A stretch of DNA of 64,000 nucleotides, taken from the NCBI RefSeq assembly GCF_035046485.1, contig NC_085136.1, positions 297,639,080-297,703,079 of the forward strand. The letters are read 5' to 3'. The stretch is from Aedes albopictus (taxonomy: Eukaryota; Arthropoda; Insecta; Diptera; Culicidae). Positions 33,547-46,062 of the stretch are shown here, in pieces; positions within the stretch are counted from its first letter, which is position 1; each line of letters starts with the position of its first letter. Made by a program: the position numbers and the translations under genes. The notes under the pieces were generated by a model. That model searched no databases, was not told the DNA's origin, and worked only from the letters and a program-made list of their open reading frames with translations.

Positions 33547-35848
33547 GGGCGTTAACAGTGAACACCCAAAATAACCAAAATTGGCATTTTATAATATTTC
33601 GCTTCCTGAGGAGGCGGTCCAGAATGTCGAATTGTTTAAAAATCCATATTCACTAAAACTGATGTGGTCAGGGCGTTAACAGTGTGCACCCAAAATAACC
33701 AAAATTGGCATTTTATAATATTTCGCTTCCTGAGGGGGCGGTCCAGAATGTCGAATTGTTTAAAAATCCATATTCACTAAAACTGATGTGGTCAGGGCGT
33801 TAACAGTGTGCACCCAAAATAACCAAAATTGGCATTTTATAATATTTCGCTTCCTGAGGGGGCGGTCCAGAATGTCGAATTGTTTAAAAATCCATATTCA
33901 CTAAAACTGATGTGGTCAGGGCGTTAACAGTGTGCACCCAAAATAACCAAAATTGGCATTTTATAATATTTCGCTTCCTGAGGGGGCGGTCCAGAATGTC
34001 GAATTGTTTAAAAATCCATATTCACTAAAACTGATGTGGTCAGGGCGTTAACAGTGAACACCCAAAATAACCAAAATTGGCATTTTATAATATTTCGCTT
34101 CCTGAGGGGGCGGTCCAGAATGTCGAATTGTTTAAAAATCCATATTCACTAAAACTGATGTGGTCAGGGCGTTAACAGTGTGCACCCAAAATAACCAAAA
34201 TTGGCATTTTATAATATTTCGCTTCCTGAGGGGGCGGTCCAGAATGTCGAATTGTTTAAAAATCCATATTCACTAAAACTGATGTGGTCAGGGCGTTAAC
34301 AGTGTGCACCCAAAATAACCAAAATTGGCATTTTATAATATTTCGCTTCCTGAGGGGGCGGTCCAGAATGTCGAATTGTTTAAAAATCCATATTCACTAA
34401 AACTGATGTGGTCAGGGCGTTAACAGTGTGCACCCAAAATAACCAAAATTGGTATTTTATTATATTTTGCATCCTGAAAAAAAAAATTTTTTTTGAACTG
34501 AAGAGCTGGTTACTCAGTGAGTAACTTGGAGTAACCACGATGACACCACTGCCCGAGGGGGCGGTCCAGAATGTCGAATTGTTTAAAAATCCATATTCAC
34601 TAAAACTGATGTGGTCAGGGCGTTAACAGTGAACACCCAAAATAACCAAAATTGGCATTTTATAATATTTCGCTTCCTGAGGGGGCGGTCCAGAATGTCG
34701 AATTGTTTAAAAATCCATATTCACTAAAACTGATGTGGTCAGGGCGTTAACAGTGTGCACCCAAAATAACCAAAATTGGCATTTTATAATATTTCGCTTC
34801 CTGAGGGGGCGGTCCAGAATGTCGAATTGTTTAAAAATCCATATTCACTAAAACTGATGTGGTCAGGGCGTTAACAGTGTGCACCCAAAATAACCATAAT
34901 TGGTATTTTATTATATTTTGCATCCTGAAAAAAAAAATTTTTTTTGAACTGAAGAGCTGGTTACTCAGTGAGTAACTTGGAGTAACCACGATGACACCAC
35001 TGCCCGAGGGGGCGGTCCAGAATGTCGAATTGTTTAAAAATCCATATTCACTAAAACTGATGTGGTCAGGGCGTTAACAGTGTGCACCCAAAATAACCAA
35101 AATTGGCATTTTATAATATTTCGCTTCCTGAGGGGGCGGTCCAGAATGTCGAATTGTTTAAAAATCCATATTCACTAAAACTGATGTGGTCAGGGCGTTA
35201 ACAGTGTGCACCCAAAATAACCAAAATTGGCATTTTATAATATTTCGCTTCCTGAGGGGGCGGTCCAGAATGTCGAATTGTTTAAAAATCCATATTCACT
35301 AAAACTGATGTGGTCAGGGCGTTAACAGTGTGCACCCAAAATAACCAAAATTGGTATTTTATTATATTTTGCATCCTGAAAAAAAAAATTTTTTTTTGAA
35401 CTGAAGAGCTGGTTACTCAGTGAGTAACTTGGAGTAACCACGATGACACCACTGCCCGAGGGGGCGGTCCAGAATGTCGAATTGTTTAAAAATCCATATT
35501 CACTAAAACTGATGTGGTCAGGGCGTTAACAGTGAACACCCAAAATAACCAAAATTGGCATTTTACAATATTTCGCTTCCTGAGGGGGCGGTCCAGAATG
35601 TCGAATTGTTTAAAAATCCATATTCACTAAAACTGATGTGGTCAGGGCGTTAACAGTGTGCACCCAAAATAACCAAAATTGGTATTTTATTATATTTTGC
35701 ATCCTGAAAAAAAAAATTTTTTTTTGAACTGAAGAGCTGGTTACTCAGTGAGTAACTTGGAGTAACCACGATGACACCACTGCCCGAGGGGGCGGTCCAG
35801 AATGTCGAATTGTTTAAAAATCCATATTCACTAAAACTGATGTGGTCA
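33547..35848. repeat. Higher-order repeat copy 1 (16 monomers)
   Basis: Monomer order by the variable site after ACAGTG (AA or TG), with L for long units: AA, TG, TG, TG, AA, TG, TG, L, AA, TG, L with ATAACCATAATT, TG, TG, L, AA with TTTTACAATA, L. The homopolymer tracts of the four long units are A10T8, A10T8, A10T9, A10T9. The first unit has a private GAGGAGGCGG. Confidence 0.95.
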
Positions 35849-38150
35849 GGGCGTTAACAGTGAACACCCAAAATAACCAAAATTGGCATTTTATAATATT
35901 TCGCTTCCTGAGGGGGCGGTCCAGAATGTCGAATTGTTTAAAAATCCATATTCACTAAAACTGATGTGGTCAGGGCGTTAACAGTGTGCACCCAAAATAA
36001 CCAAAATTGGCATTTTATAATATTTCGCTTCCTGAGGGGGCGGTCCAGAATGTCGAATTGTTTAAAAATCCATATTCACTAAAACTGATGTGGTCAGGGC
36101 GTTAACAGTGTGCACCCAAAATAACCAAAATTGGCATTTTATAATATTTCGCTTCCTGAGGGGGCGGTCCAGAATGTCGAATTGTTTAAAAATCCATATT
36201 CACTAAAACTGATGTGGTCAGGGCGTTAACAGTGTGCACCCAAAATAACCAAAATTGGCATTTTATAATATTTCGCTTCCTGAGGGGGCGGTCCAGAATG
36301 TCGAATTGTTTAAAAATCCATATTCACTAAAACTGATGTGGTCAGGGCGTTAACAGTGAACACCCAAAATAACCAAAATTGGCATTTTATAATATTTCGC
36401 TTCCTGAGGGGGCGGTCCAGAATGTCGAATTGTTTAAAAATCCATATTCACTAAAACTGATGTGGTCAGGGCGTTAACAGTGTGCACCCAAAATAACCAA
36501 AATTGGCATTTTATAATATTTCGCTTCCTGAGGGGGCGGTCCAGAATGTCGAATTGTTTAAAAATCCATATTCACTAAAACTGATGTGGTCAGGGCGTTA
36601 ACAGTGTGCACCCAAAATAACCAAAATTGGCATTTTATAATATTTCGCTTCCTGAGGGGGCGGTCCAGAATGTCGAATTGTTTAAAAATCCATATTCACT
36701 AAAACTGATGTGGTCAGGGCGTTAACAGTGTGCACCCAAAATAACCAAAATTGGTATTTTATTATATTTTGCATCCTGAAAAAAAAAATTTTTTTTGAAC
36801 TGAAGAGCTGGTTACTCAGTGAGTAACTTGGAGTAACCACGATGACACCACTGCCCGAGGGGGCGGTCCAGAATGTCGAATTGTTTAAAAATCCATATTC
36901 ACTAAAACTGATGTGGTCAGGGCGTTAACAGTGAACACCCAAAATAACCAAAATTGGCATTTTATAATATTTCGCTTCCTGAGGGGGCGGTCCAGAATGT
37001 CGAATTGTTTAAAAATCCATATTCACTAAAACTGATGTGGTCAGGGCGTTAACAGTGTGCACCCAAAATAACCAAAATTGGCATTTTATAATATTTCGCT
37101 TCCTGAGGGGGCGGTCCAGAATGTCGAATTGTTTAAAAATCCATATTCACTAAAACTGATGTGGTCAGGGCGTTAACAGTGTGCACCCAAAATAACCATA
37201 ATTGGTATTTTATTATATTTTGCATCCTGAAAAAAAAAATTTTTTTTGAACTGAAGAGCTGGTTACTCAGTGAGTAACTTGGAGTAACCACGATGACACC
37301 ACTGCCCGAGGGGGCGGTCCAGAATGTCGAATTGTTTAAAAATCCATATTCACTAAAACTGATGTGGTCAGGGCGTTAACAGTGTGCACCCAAAATAACC
37401 AAAATTGGCATTTTATAATATTTCGCTTCCTGAGGGGGCGGTCCAGAATGTCGAATTGTTTAAAAATCCATATTCACTAAAACTGATGTGGTCAGGGCGT
37501 TAACAGTGTGCACCCAAAATAACCAAAATTGGCATTTTATAATATTTCGCTTCCTGAGGGGGCGGTCCAGAATGTCGAATTGTTTAAAAATCCATATTCA
37601 CTAAAACTGATGTGGTCAGGGCGTTAACAGTGTGCACCCAAAATAACCAAAATTGGTATTTTATTATATTTTGCATCCTGAAAAAAAAAATTTTTTTTTG
37701 AACTGAAGAGCTGGTTACTCAGTGAGTAACTTGGAGTAACCACGATGACACCACTGCCCGAGGGGGCGGTCCAGAATGTCGAATTGTTTAAAAATCCATA
37801 TTCACTAAAACTGATGTGGTCAGGGCGTTAACAGTGAACACCCAAAATAACCAAAATTGGCATTTTACAATATTTCGCTTCCTGAGGGGGCGGTCCAGAA
37901 TGTCGAATTGTTTAAAAATCCATATTCACTAAAACTGATGTGGTCAGGGCGTTAACAGTGTGCACCCAAAATAACCAAAATTGGTATTTTATTATATTTT
38001 GCATCCTGAAAAAAAAAATTTTTTTTTGAACTGAAGAGCTGGTTACTCAGTGAGTAACTTGGAGTAACCACGATGACACCACTGCCCGAGGGGGCGGTCC
38101 AGAATGTCGAATTGTTTAAAAATCCATATTCACTAAAACTGATGTGGTCA
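35849..38150. repeat. Higher-order repeat copy 2 (16 monomers)
   Basis: Same 16-unit order as copy 1, including the ATAACCATAATT long unit (37168), the TTTTACAATA short unit (37823) and identical A/T tract lengths in all four long units. The length is the same, 2,302 bp. Confidence 0.95.
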
Positions 38151-39969
38151 GGGCGTTAACAGTGTGCACCCAAAATAACCAAAATTGGCATTTTATAATA
38201 TTTCGCTTCTGAGGGGGCGGTCCAGAATGTCGAATTGTTTAAAAATCCATATTCACTAAAACTGATGTGGTCAGGGCGTTAACAGTGTGCACCCAAAATA
38301 ACCAAAATTGGCATTTTATAATATTTCGCTTCCTGAGGGGGCGGTCCAGAATGTCGAATTGTTTAAAAATCCATATTCACTAAAACTGATGTGGTCAGGG
38401 CGTTAACAGTGTGCACCCAAAATAACCAAAATTGGTATTTTATTATATTTTGCATCCTGAAAAAAAAATTTTTTTTTGAACTGAAGAGCTGGTTACTCAG
38501 TGAGTAACTTGGAGTAACCACGATGACACCACTGCCCGAGGGGGCGGTCCAGAATGTCGAATTGTTTAAAAATCCATATTCACTAAAACTGATGTGGTCA
38601 GGGCGTAACAGTGTGCACCCAAAATAACCAAAATTGGCATTTTATAATATTTCGCTTCCTGAGGGGGCGGTCCAGAATGTCGAATTGTTTAAAAATCCAT
38701 ATTCACTAAAACTGATGTGGTCAGGGCGTTAACAGTGTGCACCCAAAATAACCAAAATTGGTATTTTATTATATTTTGCATCCTGAAAAAAAAAAATTTT
38801 TTTTTGAACTGAAGAGCTGGTTACTCAGTGAGTAACTTGGAGTAACCACGATGACACCACTGCCCGAGGGGGCGGTCCAGAATGTCGAATTGTTTAAAAA
38901 TCCATATTCACTAAAACTGATGTGGTCAGGGCGTTAACAGTGAACACCCAAAATAACCAAAATTGGCATTTTATAATATTTTGCATCCTGAAAAAAAAAA
39001 TTTTTTTTTGAACTGAAGAGCTGGTTACTCAGTGAGTAACTTGGAGTAACCACGATGACACCACTGCCCGAGGGGGCGGTCCAGAATGTCGAATTGTTTA
39101 AAAATCCATATTCACTAAAACTGATGTGGTCAGGGCGTTAACAGTGTGCACCCAAAATAACCAAAATTGGCATTTTATAATATTTCGCTTCCTGAGGGGG
39201 CGGTCCGGAATGTCGAATTGTTTAAAAATCCATATTCACTAAAACTGATGTGGTCAGGGCGTTAACAGTGTGCACCCAAAATAACCAAAATTGGTATTTT
39301 ATTATATTTTGCATCCTGAAAAAAAAATTTTTTTTTTGAACTGAAGAGCTGGTTACTCAGTGAGTAACTTGGAGTAACCACGATGACACCACTGCCCGAG
39401 GGGGCGGTCCAGAATGTCGAATTGTTTAAAAATCCATATTCACTAAAACTGATGTGGTCAGGGCGTTAACAGTGAACACCCAAAATAACCAAAATTGGCA
39501 TTTTATAATATTTCGCTTCCTGAGGGGGCGGTCCAGAATGTCGAATTGTTTAAAAATCCATATTCACTAAAACTGATGTGGTCAGGGCGTTAACAGTGTG
39601 CACCCAAAATAACCAAAATTGGCATTTTATAATATTTCGCTTCCTGAGGGGGCGGTCCAGAATGTCGAATTGTTTAAAAATCCATATTCACTAAAACTGA
39701 TGTGGTCAGGGCGTTAACAGTGTGCACCCAAAATAACCAAAATTGGCATTTTATAATATTTCGCTTCCTGAGGGGGCGGTCCAGAATGTCGAATTGTTTA
39801 AAAATCCATATTCACTAAAACTGATGTGGTCAGGGCGTTAACAGTGTGCACCCAAAATAACCAAAATTGGTATTTTATTATATTTTGCATCCTGAAAAAA
39901 AAAAATTTTTTTGAACTGAAGAGCTGGTTACTCAGTGAGTAACTTGGAGTAACCACGATGACACCACTG
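38151..39969. repeat. Rearranged remainder of the satellite (12 monomers)
   Basis: Order: short, short, L, short, L, hybrid L, short, L, short (AA), short, short, L. It does not follow the 16-mer order. Single-base deletions occur at 38209 (CGCTTCTGAG) and near 38605 (GGGCGTAACAG). The unit at 38929 is a hybrid with a short-type first half and the long-type segment. Confidence 0.9.
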
Positions 39970-40199
39970 TACACTACTCTTAATTTTCTCCCCAAAGTAC
40001 GCAATGCAATCCCGTCGAAAATCGATTAATGTGTTGTTTTTTTTTTTAATTTGTACTGGGAGCTGGTTCCAGATAGTTATGCCCCTAACAAACAAAGTAT
40101 CACCATAAATGACGTGGGATTATTAAGTTCATGACTCTAGAGCTACGAGATGGTTGTAATTTGAGATGCAGATAGTTAGGAGTCAAGGAGTTAACGCAA
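39970..40199. other. Short unremarkable stretch
   Basis: Separates the satellite from the next minisatellite block. No gene or repeat recognised. Confidence 0.35.
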
Positions 40200-42240
40200 A
40201 AGTTCTTTCAGCGATGTTCCTCCAGGATTTCTCCCCAGAAATTCCCCAGAAATTCCCTAGAAATTTCCCAAGTAGTTTCCACAGAAATATCAATAGGAAT
40301 TACTCCTGTTATCTTTCAAGGAATACAACTGGGAATCTTCAGTATCTTTCCATTTAAATTCGCAAGAAGAGGACTTTTGGGAGAATTCCTTGGATAGTTT
40401 CTGAGTGAAATTCTAGGAGAGTTCCGGGGGAAATTTATTGGAAAATCGCTCAGTGAATTTTCCAAGGGGGGGTGGGGGGGGGGGGGATTTTATGATAATC
40501 TCGGAGTCAGTTGAATGAATTTGAATGGGAATTCCTAAATGGGATTCCTGGAGGTCTTTTTTGTTCCTGGAGACGTTTTTGATGTAATACTGGTGGGATT
40601 CCTGGTGGAAATGTTGTATGTATTCCTTGTGGAATTCTTCAGGATTTTCACTAGTAAATGCATAAAGATTTTCTCAAGAACTCCACCAATAGTTCCTCAA
40701 AGAACTACCCCAAATGTGTCCAGGAATGCATCCACCAACTCCACCAGTAAATCTATCAGAAATTTTCCGGTTATTCCAGCTGGAGAACCGCCAAAAGTGC
40801 CCATAGGAATTCCTCCTGGAATTTTCCAAAGATTCCTCCCAGGTACTCCCAGATAATAATTTTCCCAGAATATCCCAGGAGTACCACATGAATTGTCCTA
40901 GAAGTTCTGGAAAAAAAAAATCCCAGGAATTCCTAAGCAACATCCTAAGGAATTCCTGAAGAAATTATGGTCCTTCAGGAATTCCTTAGAATATTGCTTA
41001 GGAAATTCCTGGGATTTTTTTGCAGATCTCCTGGGACAATTCATGTGGCACTCCTGGGATATTCTGGGGAAGTTATTATTATTTGAAGTAAACAAAAAAC
41101 TTTCAAAGAATTTTCTTAGATATTACACCAGGAATTTCACAAAATAATTATTTAAAAATCATTCAGAGAAACCCCAAAAAAAAACTTCTAAAAGTATTCC
41201 CTCATTATTTTCCACAAAAAATACCTTAGAATTAATTCTCCTAAATATTCTTCAGGGAATTTCCCTGGAATTCAACTGGGAATTTCGCCACAAAATTCTC
41301 CAGAATCTCCCCGAGAATTCATCCAGGATTTTCAAAGAGTTTTCTCAAGAAACCACCAGGTCATTCCACAGGAATTTACTAGAATCTCTACCATAAAATT
41401 TCCAAAAAGAATCACACTGAAATTTTCAAATTTCCTCTCTTTGTAATTTCCACACAAGTTCTTCTAAGAGTTTCCCCAAGAATACTACCCAGAATACGCC
41501 TCTTTTTTCAGAAAAGTGACAAGAAGAAATTCCTCTTCTTGGCGGAGTTTGGGGGGGGTGAATTTGAAGAGAATTTTAAAGGAAATCCCTTTGGATTTTC
41601 TGGGGGAGTTCCTGGAGCAATTCGTGTAGGAGTGTCTAACTGAGATTCCCGGAGGGCTATTTAATCCTCAGGGATTTCAAGGGGAAGTTTTTTGTGGAAT
41701 ACTGATGCATTTCCTGGTGGAAATGCTGTATACATTCCTTGTCGAACTTCTAGTGGAATTTACTGGTGGAACTTCTGCGGGCTTTCCTTGGAAAACTCTT
41801 TTTAGAATCAGAGGGAATTTCTGTAGGAACTGCTGAAGAAATGCCTTGGGGTTTCCTAGAAGAATTCCATGCTGAATATAATAGAAAAAAACATTGATGA
41901 TTTATGTATAATTTTAGGAGAATATCCTGGGTTAGAAGGCGGAATCCTCGGAAGAATTCCCAAAAACCTAAAGAGTTTCAAAAAATTGCTAGAACTTCAA
42001 AATAATAATAAAAAAAACAAAAAAAAGACTTGAAAGACCCTGGATTAATGCTCCATATTTGAAACAGTTTTTGGATCGCAGAAGAAACTCCTGGAAATAA
42101 TCATGAAAAAGGTTCTTGATGTCTTAAATAAAAAAAAATAGAGGAATTTCTGTAATAATTTGGAAGTAATTTGTGGAATTAAATCTTGGCCTATTTAATT
42201 AAGATATTTCCTGGAAAATTTGATAAAATAAGCCAATGAA
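40200..42240. repeat. Degenerate GGAATTCC-type minisatellite, third block
   Basis: Loose 12-base words (CCAGAAATTCCC, GGAATTCCTGGAGG) of both orientations, with G-runs near 40467-40487 and 41551. Decay is stronger than in 22257-31000. No credible coding. Confidence 0.65.
40853..41080. repeat. 228-bp hairpin-forming inverted repeat
   Basis: The left arm starts ATAATAATTTTCCCAGAATA and continues TCCCAGGAGTACCACATGAA. It matches the reverse complement of the right arm, which ends at about 41080. Arms are about 105 bp with a centre near 40967. The flanks give no clear target duplication, so it may be a local inverted duplication of the minisatellite rather than a transposon. Confidence 0.75.
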
Positions 42241-44095
42241 ACCCACAATTTAAAGTCTATTGACTTTAGTGTTCGTACCGATCTGAACGCTATGACGGTG
42301 CCGAGCAGCCAGCAATAGCACTTAATTCGCATCTCGTGCCGCCGCAAAGCACTCCAACAGATCCCTCAACTTGCCGGCTGAAGTGGGAAACCAAATTGGT
42401 CGGTTGTAATAGTTCACTACATCCGAACTGCCGCCACGCCGCGCCGCCGTACCACACTCGTCAGTCGCGTTCAATTACAGCTATCATGAGGCTTTCCTCG
42501 CGCCGAAAAATCGAGGAAATGAGATTAAAGCCAATTTCGACCTGTTAAAGATGGGGGGATTGGATGGATGGATGGCTGGCTGGCTGGCTGGTAAGCCGAA
42601 CCGAGCCCACTGACCGGAACGACCGCGATCCCGAACGAATGAAATTAAAGAGCATGCCACTTTCCCAAAACAGCAGCACATAAATAAACAGAAGACAAAC
42701 TGCGTTCGGAATGCAGTTTCCGAAAATTGAAGCACGTTTTTAATGGCGGTCATCGATCACTGTTGTGTTCTAATTTTCTGACGGTCTCGTTCCGGATGGA
42801 CGAATGGTAACGTGTCATTGTAGCAGTTTCGGATGATCTCGAGTACTTTTGCATGGAACCTCAGCCAAAAGATGTAAACACAGGTACCAAGTTTTCAATA
42901 ATATTTATAAACAATACTCTACAAGCAATCATTATATCACATAGAACTTTTCATGCTCAAATTTCTTCATCCTCCAGTTTTCGTGAAATTACTGCTTATA
43001 TATTTTTGATCTGTACTGGCGCCCTAGGCTGCTGTTGAAAACGTTCAATAAAAATAAATTGATTTTACGAGTCATCTTAAAAAAAACTGGTTTTTACAAC
43101 TACAGGATCACGTTTTCTTAAAAAAAAATCTCCAATTTTCAAATATCGCTCCTATTTTGACACCATTCCCCGCTCGGGTTGCCGTGAAATATGGAATCTG
43201 CTGCAATTTTCTCCCCGGGCAGTTGAGTAATCGCGTTATATTTTCGTCGATTGTACAATTGATACCCATCATCGCTGCTGCTGCTGCTGCCAAGTGCCAA
43301 TCCCACTGGACCCAGCGCACCTGCCTCTTTTCTCGATCCGGGCAGAGAAACCCCATCAAATTTGGTGATAATGATGGCAGTGTTATTTCACCCGGTGTAA
43401 CGCAGTTGTACCGCCGACCGCCCGCCTGCCGTTCGTGGGTATGGCATCACTACCACCGAGAGCACTATTGGGGAGTTTGAAAGCTTGGTACAAGTTGACC
43501 AAGTAACCCATTTACCGGTAACATGCTACTGTTGCTGGTTGATGGTTTTCTGGATAAGATCTCTCATCAGTTATCATCGCGCGATGAAGATGATTTGATG
43601 GATGGCCCCTCACTGTTGATGCTTTTAATTGATTCGATGGAAGTGAGTTGTTTTCCATTATTTGTGGAGCTCGAAGACGTCCCGGAATTCTGGTTTAGTT
43701 AGGTCGTCAGCGCGGTTGGAAATGTGTTCAACGAAAATGAAACCTACATAAATAACAAACTTTTTGAATCAGTTCAATTAGCAAGGGTGGACTTCAACAT
43801 GGAAAGCATGCAGTCTTCCCAGAAAACCAGGAGTCTCGTAAGGGTGCACGATTTAAATCGCATGAATTACTGTTTCAAGTAACTATTGCATGCATTTACG
43901 GCGGAGGGATAATTTTCTTTACATATGACGTTGTTTTTTTCTAACTTTTTGTGATGTATCTGATAAAGTATTTTTAGAATACACTTCAACTCATTACATT
44001 GTCATAAATGACATTCTGATGATTTATTATGATGAACATAATTTATTTGCATAGTGGTTAGAGTGAACTCGTAAAGTGTCAAATAAATTCGCCTC
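42241..44095. other. Repeat-poor, GC-variable intergenic region
   Basis: It contains GC-rich stretches (CCGCCACGCCGCGCCGCC near 42430), short GATG/GGCT simple repeats near 42560-42590 and a CTG-type run near 43273. No exon with a recognisable domain. It could hold regulatory elements of a neighbouring gene, but nothing specific can be read. Confidence 0.35.
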
Positions 44096-45003
44096 GCTCA
44101 GTTGAGCTCTACTAATTTCCATTCTTTTTCCGAGATCCGCACAGCCGATTGTTCGGCAACCTTAATTTAGCTGAAATATCGGCAAAAAATAAATTTTATT
44201 CGTAGCAGCCCAACTAGAAGATTCTAACAAAAATATAGCATAATTATAACAAACCATGATATGTATAACTCATTGTGATATAATCATGTTTAACATCATT
44301 GATGTTTAAAAATATTATAACTCAATTGTATCATATTATGTTATAAATATTGTTCAATAACTCATTGTGAAATAATTTAGTTCTGATTCTTTGACATTCA
44401 GAACATCATTTTACACAATTGTATCAAAATATGATAGAAACTAGTTTTCTTGAAGCTAAAATTTATATCATATTGTGTTATAATTTTGTTCTGATTATAA
44501 CAAAATAGGTTATTATTTTGATCAGACCGGTGTACTTTTTGTTACAGTTTTAATTATTTTAACATCATCCTGCATCTCGTTTGTAACAAAATAAGTTCTG
44601 GAAAAAAAAATCATATCATCATAACACAATGTGTTATAAACTTGATATATTTTTCTAGTCAGGAGCACCTATGGGTACCGCTGGCATTAAACTTCAAACG
44701 TCAAGTATTTAGCCGTGATTCAGCAAAAGAACTTTAACCGAGATTTGCACAGCCGATCTCGGCATTCAGTTTTAAGTGTGTTCACACACAGTTGAGCTCC
44801 ATTCCTTTGCCGAGATTTGCACAGCCGAGCGCTCGACAATCGCAATTTAACTGAAATATCAGCAAAAAGTCAAGTTTATTCATAGCAGCACCCATGGGGG
44901 CCACTATCATCAAACATTAAACGTCAAGCGTTTAGCCGAAATTGCAGCAAATGAACTTTAATCGAGATTCGCACATACGACCTCGGCATTATGTTTTAAG
45001 GCG
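44096..45003 (+). repeat. Tandem duplicate of a roughly 230-bp unit, first copy split by a MITE
   Basis: The unit order is CAGTTGAGCTC, TTGCCGAGATTTGCACAGCC, GCAATTTAACTGAAATATC, TTTATTCATAGCAGCA, CCCATGGGGGCCACTATC, AACGTCAAGCGTTTAGCCG, and CCTCGGCATTATGTTTTAAG. It is intact at about 44775-45003. The first copy is in two parts, 44096-44212 and about 44662-44774, joined around TAGCAGC/GAGCACC. Confidence 0.65.
44213..44661. mobile_element. AT-rich MITE-like insertion in the tandem unit
   Basis: The boundaries are set by where the repeat unit stops and resumes. The ends carry short inverted ACTAGAA/TTCTAGT words, and the interior is rich in TTATAAC and its inverse. Exact ends and target duplication are not certain. 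Confidence 0.5.
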
Positions 45004-45234
45004 AAACTGGAAGCAATTCCTCACTTTTTAGTTTTTGATTTTTTATGCTTCTGTTTACAAATTTGTACATCTGATTTGCTTCTTTGTTGTCCCTTACTCA
45101 TCCAAGAGCTTCGAGGCAAACTTTGTTGTAGCTGGTATAATTTGGGAACTTTGGGCATAAACGCATTAAACGAGTTATAAGTTTGGGTTAGTCAAGAGAA
45201 TAATTATGTATACTAAAATTACAAATTCTCTCCT

Positions 45235-45490
45235 TCTTGGCGTAACGTATCAAATAGAACAAAGCTTGCTTATCAGATTAGTGCTCAATCATCACTTCCA
45301 CAGATATAAGCTTCCTTTGCCTATGCCTACTTTTTATTCTATGTGGTGGAAAAAGACACTGTATGCCCAACAAAGCTAAGAAAATTTTCATCATAAAAAA
45401 ATCTTTGATTGACCGGTCACCCTTAGCATAGTCTTTCTGAATTCCTGTGGTGAGCAGTAAGTGCGCTTTGGCTATATAGCCCATATGGGT
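45235..45490 (-). mobile_element. Old Feilai-like SINE, minus strand
   Basis: The minus strand shows a decayed tRNA-like head (ACTATGCTAAGGGTGACCGG), then TTGTTGGGCATACAGTGTC, GGCAAAGGAAGC, ATCTGTGGAAGTGATG, TTGAGCACTAATCTGATAAGC and GTTACGCCAAGAAGG, matching the Feilai order with many substitutions. It abuts the 5' region of the plus-strand RTE element. Confidence 0.65.
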
Positions 45491-46062
45491 CACACAATTA
45501 CACAAAATGTGACTAATGGAATTTCAATCAGTAATTTCTCCTTCTTTAAACAAGGGCCCTTCTTTCGTGGGCTGCAAAACGGTGAGTCGATAAGGAGAGC
45601 GTCCAATATAGCTCTGGTCCTCACAAGTTCCTACCTCATGCTTCCACGGGTCAAGCGATGACAAAGACCGCCAGCTAAGAGTTGTGTGCTTAGCTGGTAG
45701 TGCAGCCTGGGCACTGTTGTCCTTCTGACTTCAGCTAGATTGAGGAGGTACGATCCGAGTGTCTGTTCACCAAGGAGGTGCGGCTCAAACAGCGTCTGTT
45801 CAGGCATCCAGCGGCTGAGTAAGAAACGCTGCACCACGCCCAGCTAGATCCAAGGTGGTAGCCCCATCAGCGTGGTCGTCCCAGTGTTGGTTGGGACGTT
45901 AAACAGAACTGGCACGATGGCCCTCCGGCGAGACAGGAGTGTTGGCGTAGACCCAATAAACCACCCGTAAAAATCCCCATTGCGAATAACATAGGAGAAA
46001 ATACGACTCGAAACAATCGACAAAGACCCACGCGACGAAATAAAGACTACGATTGGAAACTT

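Larger units (their letters stand above)
33437..39969. repeat. Satellite array with higher-order structure (124-bp and about 203-bp monomers)
   Basis: There are 44 monomers starting at GGGCGTTAACAGTG, the first at 33547 and the last at 39833. Thirty-one are 124 bp. Thirteen are 203-205 bp because they carry an extra about 79-bp segment (A-tract, T-tract, GAACTGAAGAGCTGG, GTTACTCAGTGAGTAAC, CACGATGACACCACTG). Unit types and private variants repeat every 16 monomers, 2,302 bp. A diverged edge monomer may occupy 33437-33546. The array ends abruptly inside a long unit at 39969. No coding capacity; flanks are unrelated. Confidence 0.97.

Noticed and set aside
33547..39969. CRISPR-like regular repeats
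   Set aside because: The units are contiguous and nearly identical with no variable spacers, and the genome is clearly animal. It is a satellite.
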